Positions 32,670 through 40,519 of a DNA stretch of 64,000 nt are shown piece by piece (positions within the stretch are counted from its first letter, which is position 1; each line of letters starts with the position of its first letter). The position numbers and the translations under genes were made by a program. The notes under the pieces are model-generated. The model worked only from the letters and a program-made list of their open reading frames with translations, was not told where the DNA came from and did no database searches. The DNA comes from Chitinophagaceae bacterium. GTDB lineage: Bacteria; Bacteroidota; Bacteroidia; Chitinophagales; Chitinophagaceae. The DNA is taken from positions 248,001 to 312,000 of the forward strand of contig JAHBTK010000005.1 in NCBI GenBank assembly GCA_019638625.1, given 5' to 3'.

Positions 32670-33932
32670 ATGTCTATTCCATTGGCTGAAAGGATGCGTC
32701 CTCAAAGTTTAAATGACCTGATAGGGCAGGAACACTTGGCCGGCAGCCACAGTGTTTTAAGAAAGTCTATCGAAAGTGGAAAGGTGCCGTCCATGATTTT
32801 GTGGGGGCCTCCGGGCGTAGGCAAAACCACCATTGCCAACATCATCGCGCATACGTTACACATTCCCTTTTATTCTTTAAGCGCCATCAGTTCCGGTGTG
32901 AAAGAGGTAAGGGAGGTGATTGAACAGGCAAAACAGCGAACGGGTTGTATCCTTTTCATAGATGAAATTCACCGCTTCAACAAATCGCAACAGGATGCGC
33001 TGCTGGGAGCGGTAGAAAAAGGTACGATCACCCTGATCGGCGCTACTACCGAAAACCCTTCGTTTGAGGTGAACTCCGCTTTGCTGAGCAGGTGCCTGGT
33101 GTATGTATTGAAGCCATTGGATGAAATTGCTTTGCAAAGGCTTTTGAAGCATGCCCTGGAAGCTGATACCGAGTTGTCAAAAAAGAATATTGACCTGAAG
33201 GAAACAGCGGCGCTGATCAATATTTCCGGGGGCGATGCCCGTAAACTGCTTAACCTGCTGGAGATTGTCGTAAATGCTGCTCCGGAAACGGGACCGGTGG
33301 AAATAACCGACGGACTGGTGATGGAAGTGGCACAAAAGAAAATCGCTTTATACGACAAAAGCGGCGAGCAGCATTATGATATCATTTCCGCTTTTATAAA
33401 ATCCATCCGGGGAAGCGATCCCAATGGCGCTGTATACTGGCTGGCAAGAATGATAGAAGGAGGGGAAGACGTAAAATTCATTGCCCGGAGACTGGTGATA
33501 CTGGCGAGTGAGGATATCGGGAACGCCAATGCCAATGCACTATTGCTGGCCAATGCGGCCTTTGAAGCAGTGAATAAAATTGGTTATCCTGAATCCAGGA
33601 TCATATTGTCTCAGTGCGCTACTTACCTGGCGGCATCCCCCAAAAGCAATGCTTCTTATATGGCTATTGATGCAGCCCTGGCTGCAGTGAAGGAACATGG
33701 AGATCTTCCGGTTCCCCTTCATTTGCGCAATGCCCCTACCAGATTGATGAAAAACCTGGATTACGGGAAGAACTACCAGTATGCGCACGACTACGATAAC
33801 AATTTTTCACCCCAGGAATATTTACCCGAAAAAATCAGCGGAACAGTATTTTATAACCCCGGAAAGAATGCGAGGGAAGAAGAACTGCGGAAATGGCTGA
33901 AAACCCGGTGGAAGGACAAATACGGGTATTAA
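32670..33932 (+). CDS. rarA: Replication-associated recombination protein RarA (MgsA)
   Basis: The 420-residue AAA+ ATPase acts at stalled replication forks and single-strand DNA ends. Walker A is G-P-P-G-V-G-K-T-T near residue 46, Walker B is I-L-F-I-D-E-I-H-R-F near residue 95, and sensor 1 lies in G-A-T-T-E-N-P-S-F. The C-terminal tetramerisation region contains I-S-A-F-I-K-S-I-R-G-S-D-P-N-A-like sequence (here ...S-D-P-N-G-A-V-Y-W-L-A-R). Length matches E. coli RarA. It lies between glnN and rpsA with its own promoter box. Confidence 0.95.
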   Translation: MSIPLAERMRPQSLNDLIGQEHLAGSHSVLRKSIESGKVPSMILWGPPGVGKTTIANIIAHTLHIPFYSLSAISSGVKEVREVIEQAKQRTGCILFIDEIHRFNKSQQDALLGAVEKGTITLIGATTENPSFEVNSALLSRCLVYVLKPLDEIALQRLLKHALEADTELSKKNIDLKETAALINISGGDARKLLNLLEIVVNAAPETGPVEITDGLVMEVAQKKIALYDKSGEQHYDIISAFIKSIRGSDPNGAVYWLARMIEGGEDVKFIARRLVILASEDIGNANANALLLANAAFEAVNKIGYPESRIILSQCATYLAASPKSNASYMAIDAALAAVKEHGDLPVPLHLRNAPTRLMKNLDYGKNYQYAHDYDNNFSPQEYLPEKISGTVFYNPGKNAREEELRKWLKTRWKDKYGY

Positions 33933-34116
33933 AACAGGCTGCCGACTCCGCTTCCTACGACTTTAATTGCCTTATTATCAGGCAAAACGGGCATTTCCCC
34001 GGAAAGCCCTTATCCATAAGACCTGGCAGAGAGGTTTACAGGATGCTGTTTCAGCCGTTCCGATATGGTTTTTCGCCTTGAAACCGTTTTCCTGCACCGT
34101 TTTCCGTTAAAAATAC

Positions 34117-34124
34117 TACCTTTG
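34117..34124 (+). promoter_or_regulatory. -7 box of rpsA
   Basis: TACCTTTG is an exact TAnnTTTG match 32 bp before the chosen rpsA start. No clear -33 TTG is seen. Confidence 0.55.
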
Positions 34125-34156
34125 CACTCCCAATTTAAAACCATTGGGTGAATATT

Positions 34157-36076
34157 ATGTCAGAAAATCAAATTATTAACCAGCCTGCCGGTGAGGATGG
34201 CTCAAACGCTGATGTACAGGAGACTGCTTCAATAGCAGCTACAGCGGTAACAAATGTACCTGTACAGGCGCCGGCCGAACCGGAAACTGCTCACGACGAT
34301 TTCGACTGGAGTATTGACAAACGCAATGTTTCTACTTACAGCAACGAAGAAAAAGAGAAGTACAGCAAAGTGTATGAAAGTACTTTCAAAAGCATTTCAG
34401 ACAATGAGATGGTAGAAGGAACTGTGGTAGGATTGACCAAAACAGATGTTGTTATCAACATCGGGTTTAAAAGTGACGGATTGGTGTCTGCCAACGAATT
34501 TCGCGATATCCCCGGTCTGAAAGTGGGTGATAAAGTGGAAGTGATGGTAGTGGAAAAAGAAGACAGGGAAGGTCATTTGCACCTGAGCCGTAAACAGGCA
34601 CGCATTACACGTGCATGGGAGCGTATTGTAGAAATACACAAAACCGGCGAAGTGGTAACCGGGGTGGTTACCAGCAAAACCAAAGGCGGCTTGATTGTGG
34701 ATGTTTTTGGTATGGAAACATTCTTACCGGGTTCACAGATAGATGTGAAGCCTGTAACTGATTACGATCAGTTTGTAGGAAAAACCATGGAGTTCAAGGT
34801 GGTGAAGATCAATGAAGCGATCAAAAATGCCGTTGTATCACACAAAGCACTGATAGAAAGTGATATTGAAGCACAACGTGCGGAAATTATCAGCAAACTT
34901 GAGAAAGGCCAGGTACTGGAAGGAACCATCAAAAACATTACTGATTTTGGTGCATTCCTGGATCTGGGTGGACTGGATGGTCTGCTGTATATCACTGATA
35001 TCAGTTGGGGACGTATCAACCACCCGAGCGAAGTGCTGAAAATGGAGCAGAAACTGAATGTGGTGGTACTGGATTTTGATGATGATAAAAAACGTATCAG
35101 CTTAGGCCTGAAACAATTGACTCCGCATCCCTGGGATACATTGCCTGAAGCTATCGGCGAAGGCAAAGTAGTGAAAGGTAAAGTGGTGAACATCGAAGAC
35201 TATGGCGCGTTCCTGGAAATCCTGCCAGGGGTGGAAGGATTGGTGCATGTAAGTGAAATTACCTGGGCGAATACCCCCATCAATGCCAAGGAATTCTTCA
35301 AACTGGGTGATGAGCACGAAGCCAAGATCGTGACGCTGGATAAAGATTCGCGTAAGATGAGCTTGTCAATTAAACAATTGACACCTGATCCCTGGAATGA
35401 AATTGAAAACAAATTCCCTGTTGACAGCCGTCATAAAGGATTGGTGAAGAATATTACTCCTTATGGCGTATTTATCGAACTGGAGCCCGGTATCGGCGGT
35501 ATGATCCATATCAGCGACCTGAGCTGGTTGAAACGTTTCAACCACCCAAGTGAATACACTAAAGTAGGTAACGAAATAGACGTAGTGATACTGGGTATCG
35601 ACAAAGACAACCGTAAACTGCAGTTAGGTCATAAACAACTGGAAGAAGATCCCTGGAATTCGCTCCAGGAGACCTTTGGCATCGGCAGCGTACACGAAGC
35701 GACAGTGATCAGGAAAGACGAAAAAGGCGCTATTGTGTTATTGCCTTACGGACTGGAAGGGTTTGTGCCTAACCGTCACCTGGCAAAAGAAGCTGGCGGC
35801 AGCGTAGCGGCAGACGAGACCAACCAGTTTGTGGTGATTGAATTCGACAGAAACGAGAAACGCATCGTATTAAGCCATGCACGCATTTGGGAACAGGCTA
35901 AAGCCGACGAAAAAGAAGCCCTGAACAAGGAAAGAAAAGCGGAGGCTGCCAAGACCAAAAAAGCCGTGAAGGAAATACAGTCTAAAGTGGAAAAAACTAC
36001 TTTAGGCGACCTGGGTGTTCTCGCTGAATTCAAGAAAAAACTGGAAGAAGGCGAAGCCGGAGACAAGGCCGAATAA
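34157..36076 (+). CDS. rpsA: 30S ribosomal protein S1
   Basis: The 639-residue protein carries six S1 RNA-binding repeats of about 70 residues, beginning near residue 75. Repeats 3 to 5 are the most regular, each with G-A-F-L/G-V-F-I-like strands and an S-W or T-W segment. It helps mRNAs lacking strong Shine-Dalgarno sites bind the ribosome, which suits Bacteroidota. The N-terminal 70 residues are an acidic low-complexity extension, and the C-terminal 60 residues are Lys/Glu/Ala-rich coiled. ATG 34157 was preferred over GTG 34148. Confidence 0.95.
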   Translation: MSENQIINQPAGEDGSNADVQETASIAATAVTNVPVQAPAEPETAHDDFDWSIDKRNVSTYSNEEKEKYSKVYESTFKSISDNEMVEGTVVGLTKTDVVINIGFKSDGLVSANEFRDIPGLKVGDKVEVMVVEKEDREGHLHLSRKQARITRAWERIVEIHKTGEVVTGVVTSKTKGGLIVDVFGMETFLPGSQIDVKPVTDYDQFVGKTMEFKVVKINEAIKNAVVSHKALIESDIEAQRAEIISKLEKGQVLEGTIKNITDFGAFLDLGGLDGLLYITDISWGRINHPSEVLKMEQKLNVVVLDFDDDKKRISLGLKQLTPHPWDTLPEAIGEGKVVKGKVVNIEDYGAFLEILPGVEGLVHVSEITWANTPINAKEFFKLGDEHEAKIVTLDKDSRKMSLSIKQLTPDPWNEIENKFPVDSRHKGLVKNITPYGVFIELEPGIGGMIHISDLSWLKRFNHPSEYTKVGNEIDVVILGIDKDNRKLQLGHKQLEEDPWNSLQETFGIGSVHEATVIRKDEKGAIVLLPYGLEGFVPNRHLAKEAGGSVAADETNQFVVIEFDRNEKRIVLSHARIWEQAKADEKEALNKERKAEAAKTKKAVKEIQSKVEKTTLGDLGVLAEFKKKLEEGEAGDKAE

Positions 36077-36100
36077 GTTCGCTGAACATAACTATCAAAA

Positions 36101-36130
36101 TCCGCTCCTGTAACAGGAGCGGATTTTTTA
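36101..36130 (+). terminator. Rho-independent terminator of rpsA
   Basis: TCCGCTCCTG (36101-36110) and CAGGAGCGGA (36114-36123) form a 10-bp stem with a 3-nt loop, followed by six Ts. It lies between the convergent rpsA and phosphatase genes. Confidence 0.9.
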
Positions 36131-36182
36131 TTTCTGATTTTGTTTTGTTCCCGGAAATCAGCGATCAACAGATCCGCGATCA

Positions 36183-36848
36183 CTAATTCCCTGTGATCCT
36201 GCCTAAGGTTTCTTTATTAAAATCCAGCAGGCTTTTGAGTTGCATATCCGCTGCCTTCCATTTGTGTTCCTCCCGGAAGGCGGGGGCGGGTACAACGATA
36301 CATTTCATACGGGCGGCCTTCACCGAGATCATTCCATTATAGGAATCTTCAAAACAGGCACATTGAGCGGGATGTTTGCCCAGCCGGGCAGCGCAGTTCA
36401 GGTACACTTCAGGGTGAGGTTTACCATATGCCAACCGGTCGGCGGAAGTGAATACTTTAAAATAACCCGCTATCTCCAGTTTATTCACCACCACATCCAC
36501 CAGGCTTAGCGGCGAGGAGGTAGCAATACCCAGCGTAAAGCCGCCATAGCGCAACAGGTCCAGTGTTTCATATACACCGGGCATGGCAATGCCTGTTTCT
36601 TCAATTTTAAAAGTGGCCTTATCAATGATGGAGGTAATCGCACCAGGCGCGTGTTGCAGCGGTATATTAAAATGGTTGAACCAGTGAGTGATCCATTCCT
36701 CGGTTCTCAAACCGGTTGAGCTATGATATTGTTCATTGGTTAATTCTACTCCAAATTCTTTTAGTACTTCGCAGCCTGCTTCTTCCCATAGTGGTTCGGA
36801 GTCTATCAGCAGCCCGTCCATATCAAAAATAAAGGTATCGGTTGTCAT
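36183..36848 (-). CDS. hxpB: HAD-family sugar phosphatase, hexitol phosphatase B (YniC)-like
   Basis: The 221-residue enzyme has the HAD nucleophile motif F-D-M-D-G-L-L-I-D-S-E-P-L-W, motif II in A-T-S-S-P-L-S-L, the Lys in A-Y-G-K-P-H-P-E-V-Y, and motif IV F-E-D-S-Y-N-G. The close match to E. coli YniC/HxpB in the cap and in V-V-P-A-P supports dephosphorylation of sugar or hexitol phosphates such as 2-deoxyglucose 6-phosphate. Exact substrates are not predictable. A perfect -7 box precedes it. Confidence 0.85.
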   Translation of the reverse strand: MTTDTFIFDMDGLLIDSEPLWEEAGCEVLKEFGVELTNEQYHSSTGLRTEEWITHWFNHFNIPLQHAPGAITSIIDKATFKIEETGIAMPGVYETLDLLRYGGFTLGIATSSPLSLVDVVVNKLEIAGYFKVFTSADRLAYGKPHPEVYLNCAARLGKHPAQCACFEDSYNGMISVKAARMKCIVVPAPAFREEHKWKAADMQLKSLLDFNKETLGRITGN

Positions 36849-36866
36849 CCGTTTGTTTTAAGTCCG

Positions 36867-36874
36867 CAAAGATA
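36867..36874 (-). promoter_or_regulatory. -7 box of the hxpB-like gene
   Basis: On the - strand TATCTTTG (36874-36867) matches TAnnTTTG exactly, 18 nt before the ATG. Confidence 0.5.
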
Positions 36875-36917
36875 ATTGAAGAAGACTATGGAATTACCCG
36901 CTACCGAAAAGGAGGAA

Positions 36918-36988
36918 ATAAAAAAAGCAACAGAAAATGAGGAAAAAATTTCGGGGTTGTAAAGGACTAGGCCCGGACTCATTTTCTG
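36918..36988 (-). ncRNA. Candidate small RNA of about 70 nt
   Basis: On the - strand an exact -7 box TACCTTTG (36999-36992) is followed by ACAGAAAATGAG, a roughly 37-nt interior with a possible inner CGGG/CCCG pairing, then CTCATTTTCTGTTGC and seven Ts. The long complementary ends (15 bp over 36978-36992 and 36927-36941, about 12 bp within the predicted transcript) form a closing stem that doubles as a rho-independent terminator. No protein is encoded. The layout of promoter, stem-closed body and U tract is that of a free-standing small RNA. I do not recognise a known family. It ends about 45 nt before the promoter of the hxpB-like gene on the same strand. Confidence 0.55.
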
Positions 36989-37020
36989 TTGCAAAGGTAC
37001 TGTAATGTCTTTTTTGGACG

Positions 37021-37245
37021 GTTTAACATTACATTGGATCTAACTCAGGATCTGGATTCAAAACTGGTCATTTCAAGGATGGATTTCATGGCTTTCACAG
37101 CATTATTGGATTTTTGGTTTTCATGGTACTATTGGATTCGGTCTTCAAAGGATACTTGCTTTGGTTTTCACAGTAACATTGGATTAGTTTTCACGGGTTG
37201 ACTTTAATTGGATTTAAGAAACGGTTTTCATTCGGATTTGGTTTC
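37021..37245 (+). repeat. Block of decayed short repeats
   Basis: TTGGATT/TTGGATC recurs at about 37034, 37106, 37132, 37179 and 37208. It alternates with GGTTTTCA or AGTTTTCA at 37116, 37163, 37186 and 37223. Unit length varies from about 26 to 47 nt. Reading frames across it carry no recognisable protein. It looks like an eroded tandem array next to the candidate sRNA. Confidence 0.45.
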
Positions 37246-37822
37246 TCATAGTTTATTTGACATCGGATCTGACACAAAGAAACATCTGAAATTCGAAAAA
37301 AAAAACAGTGTGGAGACGTGGAGGAATTTGCCGGTAGTTTTCCCGCATCGGAAAACTACGAAGAGCGTTTTTATCAGGACAATAAGAAATAAATACATAT
37401 TTAGCACATCTATTTATTTCTTCTAAGAGTTTCCAACTACCCGTTACCGGGATAATTGATACATGATAGCGGTATCACATTCGTAAATCCACGATAGACA
37501 CAATTTTCTCCGCGAACGGGTTTTACTATCAACGTTAATTTTATTTTAAAAAAATCAACAAAATTACTTTTTTAAAACACCGTAATTTTACTGATTTTTC
37601 GACAAATACAATGTTTACGGCAGTTTTGCGGGCTATATCCGGGTGGCTTTAACGTTGAAGATACTGCCGGATAGTTGACAAATATCAATCGCCTGTATCA
37701 CAGTATCGATGTTGTCCTGGCTTATCCGAATTAGTGCGGCAGATTGATTTCGGAAATATAAATGATTCCTGCATTTTACCTTGCAAACAAGCTGTGAGTA
37801 GCCTGCATTAAAATCTTTAACC
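37246..37822. other. Non-coding AT-rich stretch with hairpins
   Basis: No gene is apparent. A perfect 10-bp inverted repeat, GTAGTTTTCC (37334-37343) and GGAAAACTAC (37350-37359), forms a strong hairpin followed loosely by GAAGAGCGTTTTT. A smaller TGATA-gcgg-TATCA palindrome lies near 37465. The sequence from about 37530 to 37620 is extremely AT-rich. Confidence 0.4.
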
Positions 37823-38073
37823 AGGAATTCTTCCCGTAAGAATCACACAGTATCTCTGAGCACCGGCATGCTCATGTAATGAAAGCCGCCCCGGGCACGG
37901 GAAAGCTCTGCAGAAGGCATTAATATCAATGTATCGCTGATATTGTCAGTCTTTGCTGCTCCCGCTTCCAGTTGGTTTAAAAGATCTTTTACATTTATAA
38001 CAGCAAACCCTTTGCTCCTGAAGGCTTCTATGGTTTTGTCATTCCGGTCATAACCCAGCACCACCCCGTCTTT
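37823..38073 (-). pseudogene. 3' fragment of arginine deiminase gene (partial duplicate of arcA)
   Basis: These 251 bp align without gaps to 47628-47878, covering the last 75 or so codons of the intact arcA plus 20 bp beyond its stop. Over 72 residues the two differ at nine positions, and the fragment keeps an open frame from about 38064. The upstream 400 residues, including the FTRD and EGGD active-site motifs, are missing. The catalytic Cys near the C-terminus is Tyr here (F-H-Y-M-S instead of F-H-C-M-S), so it cannot be an active deiminase. Beyond 38073 similarity stops. It lies at the opposite side of the sigma/SusCD locus from intact arcA. Confidence 0.88.
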
Positions 38074-38486
38074 AAGCCTGGCGCAGGTAACCTCGGCGTT
38101 GTGCGATGACCGACCTGCTGCCGCGGAATTATTTATTTTGCAATGATTACAAGTGTAAGTTTTCGGTTGATTTCTAAAAACCTGTGTTCAAAATGTAAAT
38201 TGAAATAAACGGGTAAGTCGTTGGTGTTTTTGGATAAGTAATAATCAGGAACAGGTCAGGAGGCCTGCGCCCCAGTGGGGTAACTACCTGTGCGAAGACG
38301 TATTTGTCAGGATTATAATTATATTGATTTTCAGTAAGTTATAAAATGGCACATTTCAAACCATCACAAAATTAAATTTCGCTCCAACCTTTATCCAACA
38401 AGACTTTCAAAGGACTAGTGTTATTTTTTACAGGACACTAATGAAGGAAATATTATTTTTACAGCCTTGAACTAACTTACTAACGA
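38074..38486. other. Intergenic region before the ECF sigma gene
   Basis: About 410 nt without a gene. Immediately after the arcA fragment there is a GC-richer 50-nt piece (38079-38125) and then AT-rich DNA. Two similar segments, TTATTTTTTACAG near 38429 and TTATTTTTACAG near 38453, precede the sigma gene and could be promoter -7 regions. No terminal inverted repeats or transposase traces were found. Confidence 0.35.
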
Positions 38487-39092
38487 TTGAACTATTCAAG
38501 GCTATATATAGAGAAAGGTGATAATGAACTCGCTTCCATGATTGCTGATGGCGACGAAAACGCATTTAAGGAATTGTACCTGAGGTGCCTTCCGGGTTTG
38601 GTTAGTACTGGTCGGAAAATTTTAAAATCAGAAGAGCTCATCTCTGAAGTGATCCAGGAGGCGTTGGTCAGGTTGTGGGTTCATCGTGAGAAACTTTATG
38701 GCGTCGATTCTCCCCGGGCATGGGTATGGCGTATTTTTAGTAATGAGTGTTTCAGGTACCTGAAAAAATATGGGCTGCAGCATGTTTCATTAGAAAGCCT
38801 GCCAGAGTGGTATGCGCCCAGTTTATCCAACAGTGCAGAGCAGGTGTGCTTAATGCACGAAACTCATAAAGTAATTCATCAAGCCGTAACATCCCTCTCC
38901 CCGCGGCAACGGGAAATTTATACATTGAGTCGCGAAGTGGGTTTGAAAACCCCTGAAATTGCGGTGAAGCTGGGGCTTTCATACAAATATGTAAAAAAAA
39001 CCCTTGCTGTGGCGCTGCAAAATATCCGGCAAGCCCTGATCAGATCGGGCAAATCCCTTCTTTTTATTGGTATTATACTCATTTGCAAATGA
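38487..39092 (+). CDS. ECF-type RNA polymerase sigma factor
   Basis: The 201-residue protein shows sigma region 2 (L-I-S-E-V-I-Q-E-A-L-V-R-L-W near residue 55) and region 4 (S-L-S-P-R-Q-R-E-I-Y followed by an HTH with T-P-E-I-A-V-K-L-G-L-S near residue 150). A hydrophobic C-terminal tail (S-L-L-F-I-G-I-I-L-I-C-K) is common in Bacteroidota sigma factors linked to SusCD loci. It starts at TTG 38487; ATG 38538 is an alternative that would trim 17 residues. It should be released by the FecR-type anti-sigma factor encoded next when the SusC receptor senses its ligand. Confidence 0.9.
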   Translation: MNYSRLYIEKGDNELASMIADGDENAFKELYLRCLPGLVSTGRKILKSEELISEVIQEALVRLWVHREKLYGVDSPRAWVWRIFSNECFRYLKKYGLQHVSLESLPEWYAPSLSNSAEQVCLMHETHKVIHQAVTSLSPRQREIYTLSREVGLKTPEIAVKLGLSYKYVKKTLAVALQNIRQALIRSGKSLLFIGIILICK

Positions 39093-39162
39093 GCCGTCCG
39101 GGCGTAGTCAATAATTAAAAAAAAAATTTAGGCGGATGGGGGCTTTTCCCATTTCTACGGGG

Positions 39163-39181
39163 TCAACTTAATGTAAGTTGA
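39163..39181 (+). promoter_or_regulatory. Palindrome just before fecR-like gene
   Basis: TCAACTTA (39163-39170) and TAAGTTGA (39174-39181) are perfect inverted repeats with a 3-bp spacer, ending 4 nt before the anti-sigma ATG. It could be an operator or an mRNA hairpin that limits translation. Confidence 0.35.
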
Positions 39182-39185
39182 ATTT

Positions 39186-40391
39186 ATGAACAGATCGCGC
39201 CTGCAATACCTGCTTCGCCGGTATGGAGAAAATATCGCAACTCCATCAGAGCTTGAAGAGTTAACTGAATTTTTAAGACATTCAGAAGAAGATACCTTGT
39301 TTTCTGAAGTGCTGGTGGAAGAGTTAAAGAATGCACCCGGGAGAAGCCTTGAAGACTTAAAGGCCTATGAAACCTTAGCTGATCGTGTATTGGAACAGAA
39401 TAGGACTTCCGCCGAGGAGCCTTTTTCTATAATTGTATACAAGCGCAACTGGTTTAGATGGGCGGCCGCGGCGTGCATCTTACTACTTGTATCTGCTGTT
39501 ATATACGTAAAACAGCATTCTAACCCTGCTACACAATCATTAGCCGAAAAAACCGAACATACTCCTCCTGTAATTCTGCCTGGTAAAAATGGGGCAATCC
39601 TGACCCTGGCAGATGGTTCAAGCATTGTGCTCGATAGTTTGGGCAATGGCAAAATAACCAGCCAGAATGGTACCGATGTTATTATGCAGGATGGCAAATT
39701 AGCCTATACAATTGTTACAAGCAACAGTACCGGCTCGGGCTATAACACTTTAAGCACCCCTAAGGGGCGACAATACCAGATACGGTTACATGATGGCACA
39801 GAAGTGTGGCTCAATGCTGCCAGTTCCATCCGGTATCCTACTGTATTTAGTGGCGGGGAGCGTATTGTAGAGGTTACCGGTGAGGCTTATTTTGAAGTGA
39901 CAAAAGATGCTGCCCGTCCATTTAAAGTAAAATTAAACCAGCAGGCGGAAATTGCGGTACTGGGAACCCAATTTAATGTAAACGCATATCATAATGAACC
40001 TGCGATTACCACTACACTGCTTGAAGGAAGTATCCGGTTTAGTACATATAATGATCCTTTAAGCAAAAAAGAGAAGGTATTACGCCCCGGCCAGCAAACG
40101 AAGCTGGATAATCAAACTTTTGATTTGACGACGACCAATAATGTAGAAATAGCGCAAGTGATCGCCTGGAAGAATGGAATTTTTGATTTCAACGGCGCTG
40201 GAGTGGAGGAGGTGATGCAGCAATTAGAGCGCTGGTATGATATTGAGGTAACCTATAAAAAGGGTGTTCCTGATATCCGTTTTTTTGGAAAGATGACAAA
40301 AAACCTGACATTGAATGATTTGCTGGTGATCCTGGAAAAATCAAACGTGCATTTTAAAATTGAAGGAAGAAAAATTACTGTTACGCCATGA
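39186..40391 (+). CDS. FecR-family anti-sigma factor
   Basis: The 401-residue protein has a cytoplasmic N-terminal part (about residues 1-90), one membrane helix (A-A-A-C-I-L-L-L-V-S-A-V-I-Y-V), and a periplasmic FecR domain (about 185-300; S-T-P-K-G-R-Q-Y-Q-I, then V-W-L-N-A-A-S-S-I-R-Y-P and V-x-G-E-A-Y-F-E-V). A DUF4974-type C-terminal domain (V-M-Q-Q-L-E-R-W-Y-D-I-E-V) resembles an STN fold and would contact the SusC signalling domain. It lies between its sigma factor and the SusC gene, the standard trans-envelope signalling order. Confidence 0.93.
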   Translation: MNRSRLQYLLRRYGENIATPSELEELTEFLRHSEEDTLFSEVLVEELKNAPGRSLEDLKAYETLADRVLEQNRTSAEEPFSIIVYKRNWFRWAAAACILLLVSAVIYVKQHSNPATQSLAEKTEHTPPVILPGKNGAILTLADGSSIVLDSLGNGKITSQNGTDVIMQDGKLAYTIVTSNSTGSGYNTLSTPKGRQYQIRLHDGTEVWLNAASSIRYPTVFSGGERIVEVTGEAYFEVTKDAARPFKVKLNQQAEIAVLGTQFNVNAYHNEPAITTTLLEGSIRFSTYNDPLSKKEKVLRPGQQTKLDNQTFDLTTTNNVEIAQVIAWKNGIFDFNGAGVEEVMQQLERWYDIEVTYKKGVPDIRFFGKMTKNLTLNDLLVILEKSNVHFKIEGRKITVTP

Positions 40392-40425
40392 TAGCATTAT
40401 AACTGTTTCAAATTGCGTCAAAAAA

Positions 40426-40453
40426 AACCGAAAGTGGTGGAACACTTCCGGTT
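40426..40453 (+). promoter_or_regulatory. Hairpin in the susC leader
   Basis: AACCG-A-AAGTG pairs with CACTT-C-CGGTT (one mismatch) around a 6-nt loop, followed only by TAAAAATT. It lies in the 128-nt gap before susC and may be a leader structure or weak terminator. Confidence 0.35.
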
Positions 40454-40519
40454 AAAAATTCAGTTGACGTAAAAGGATAGATGAACCACTTTTATTAACA
40501 ACCAAATCAATTGTAATTT

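Noticed and set aside
33893..34081. 62-codon frame overlapping the end of rarA
   Set aside because: It starts inside rarA and its tail has no protein-like pattern. The rpsA promoter follows it.
37021..37245. CRISPR array
   Set aside because: Repeat units are short, degenerate and irregularly spaced, and no cas genes are present.
36989..37426. Two short frames across the decayed repeats
   Set aside because: Both consist mostly of translated repeat units with no conserved pattern. Non-coding repeats explain them better.
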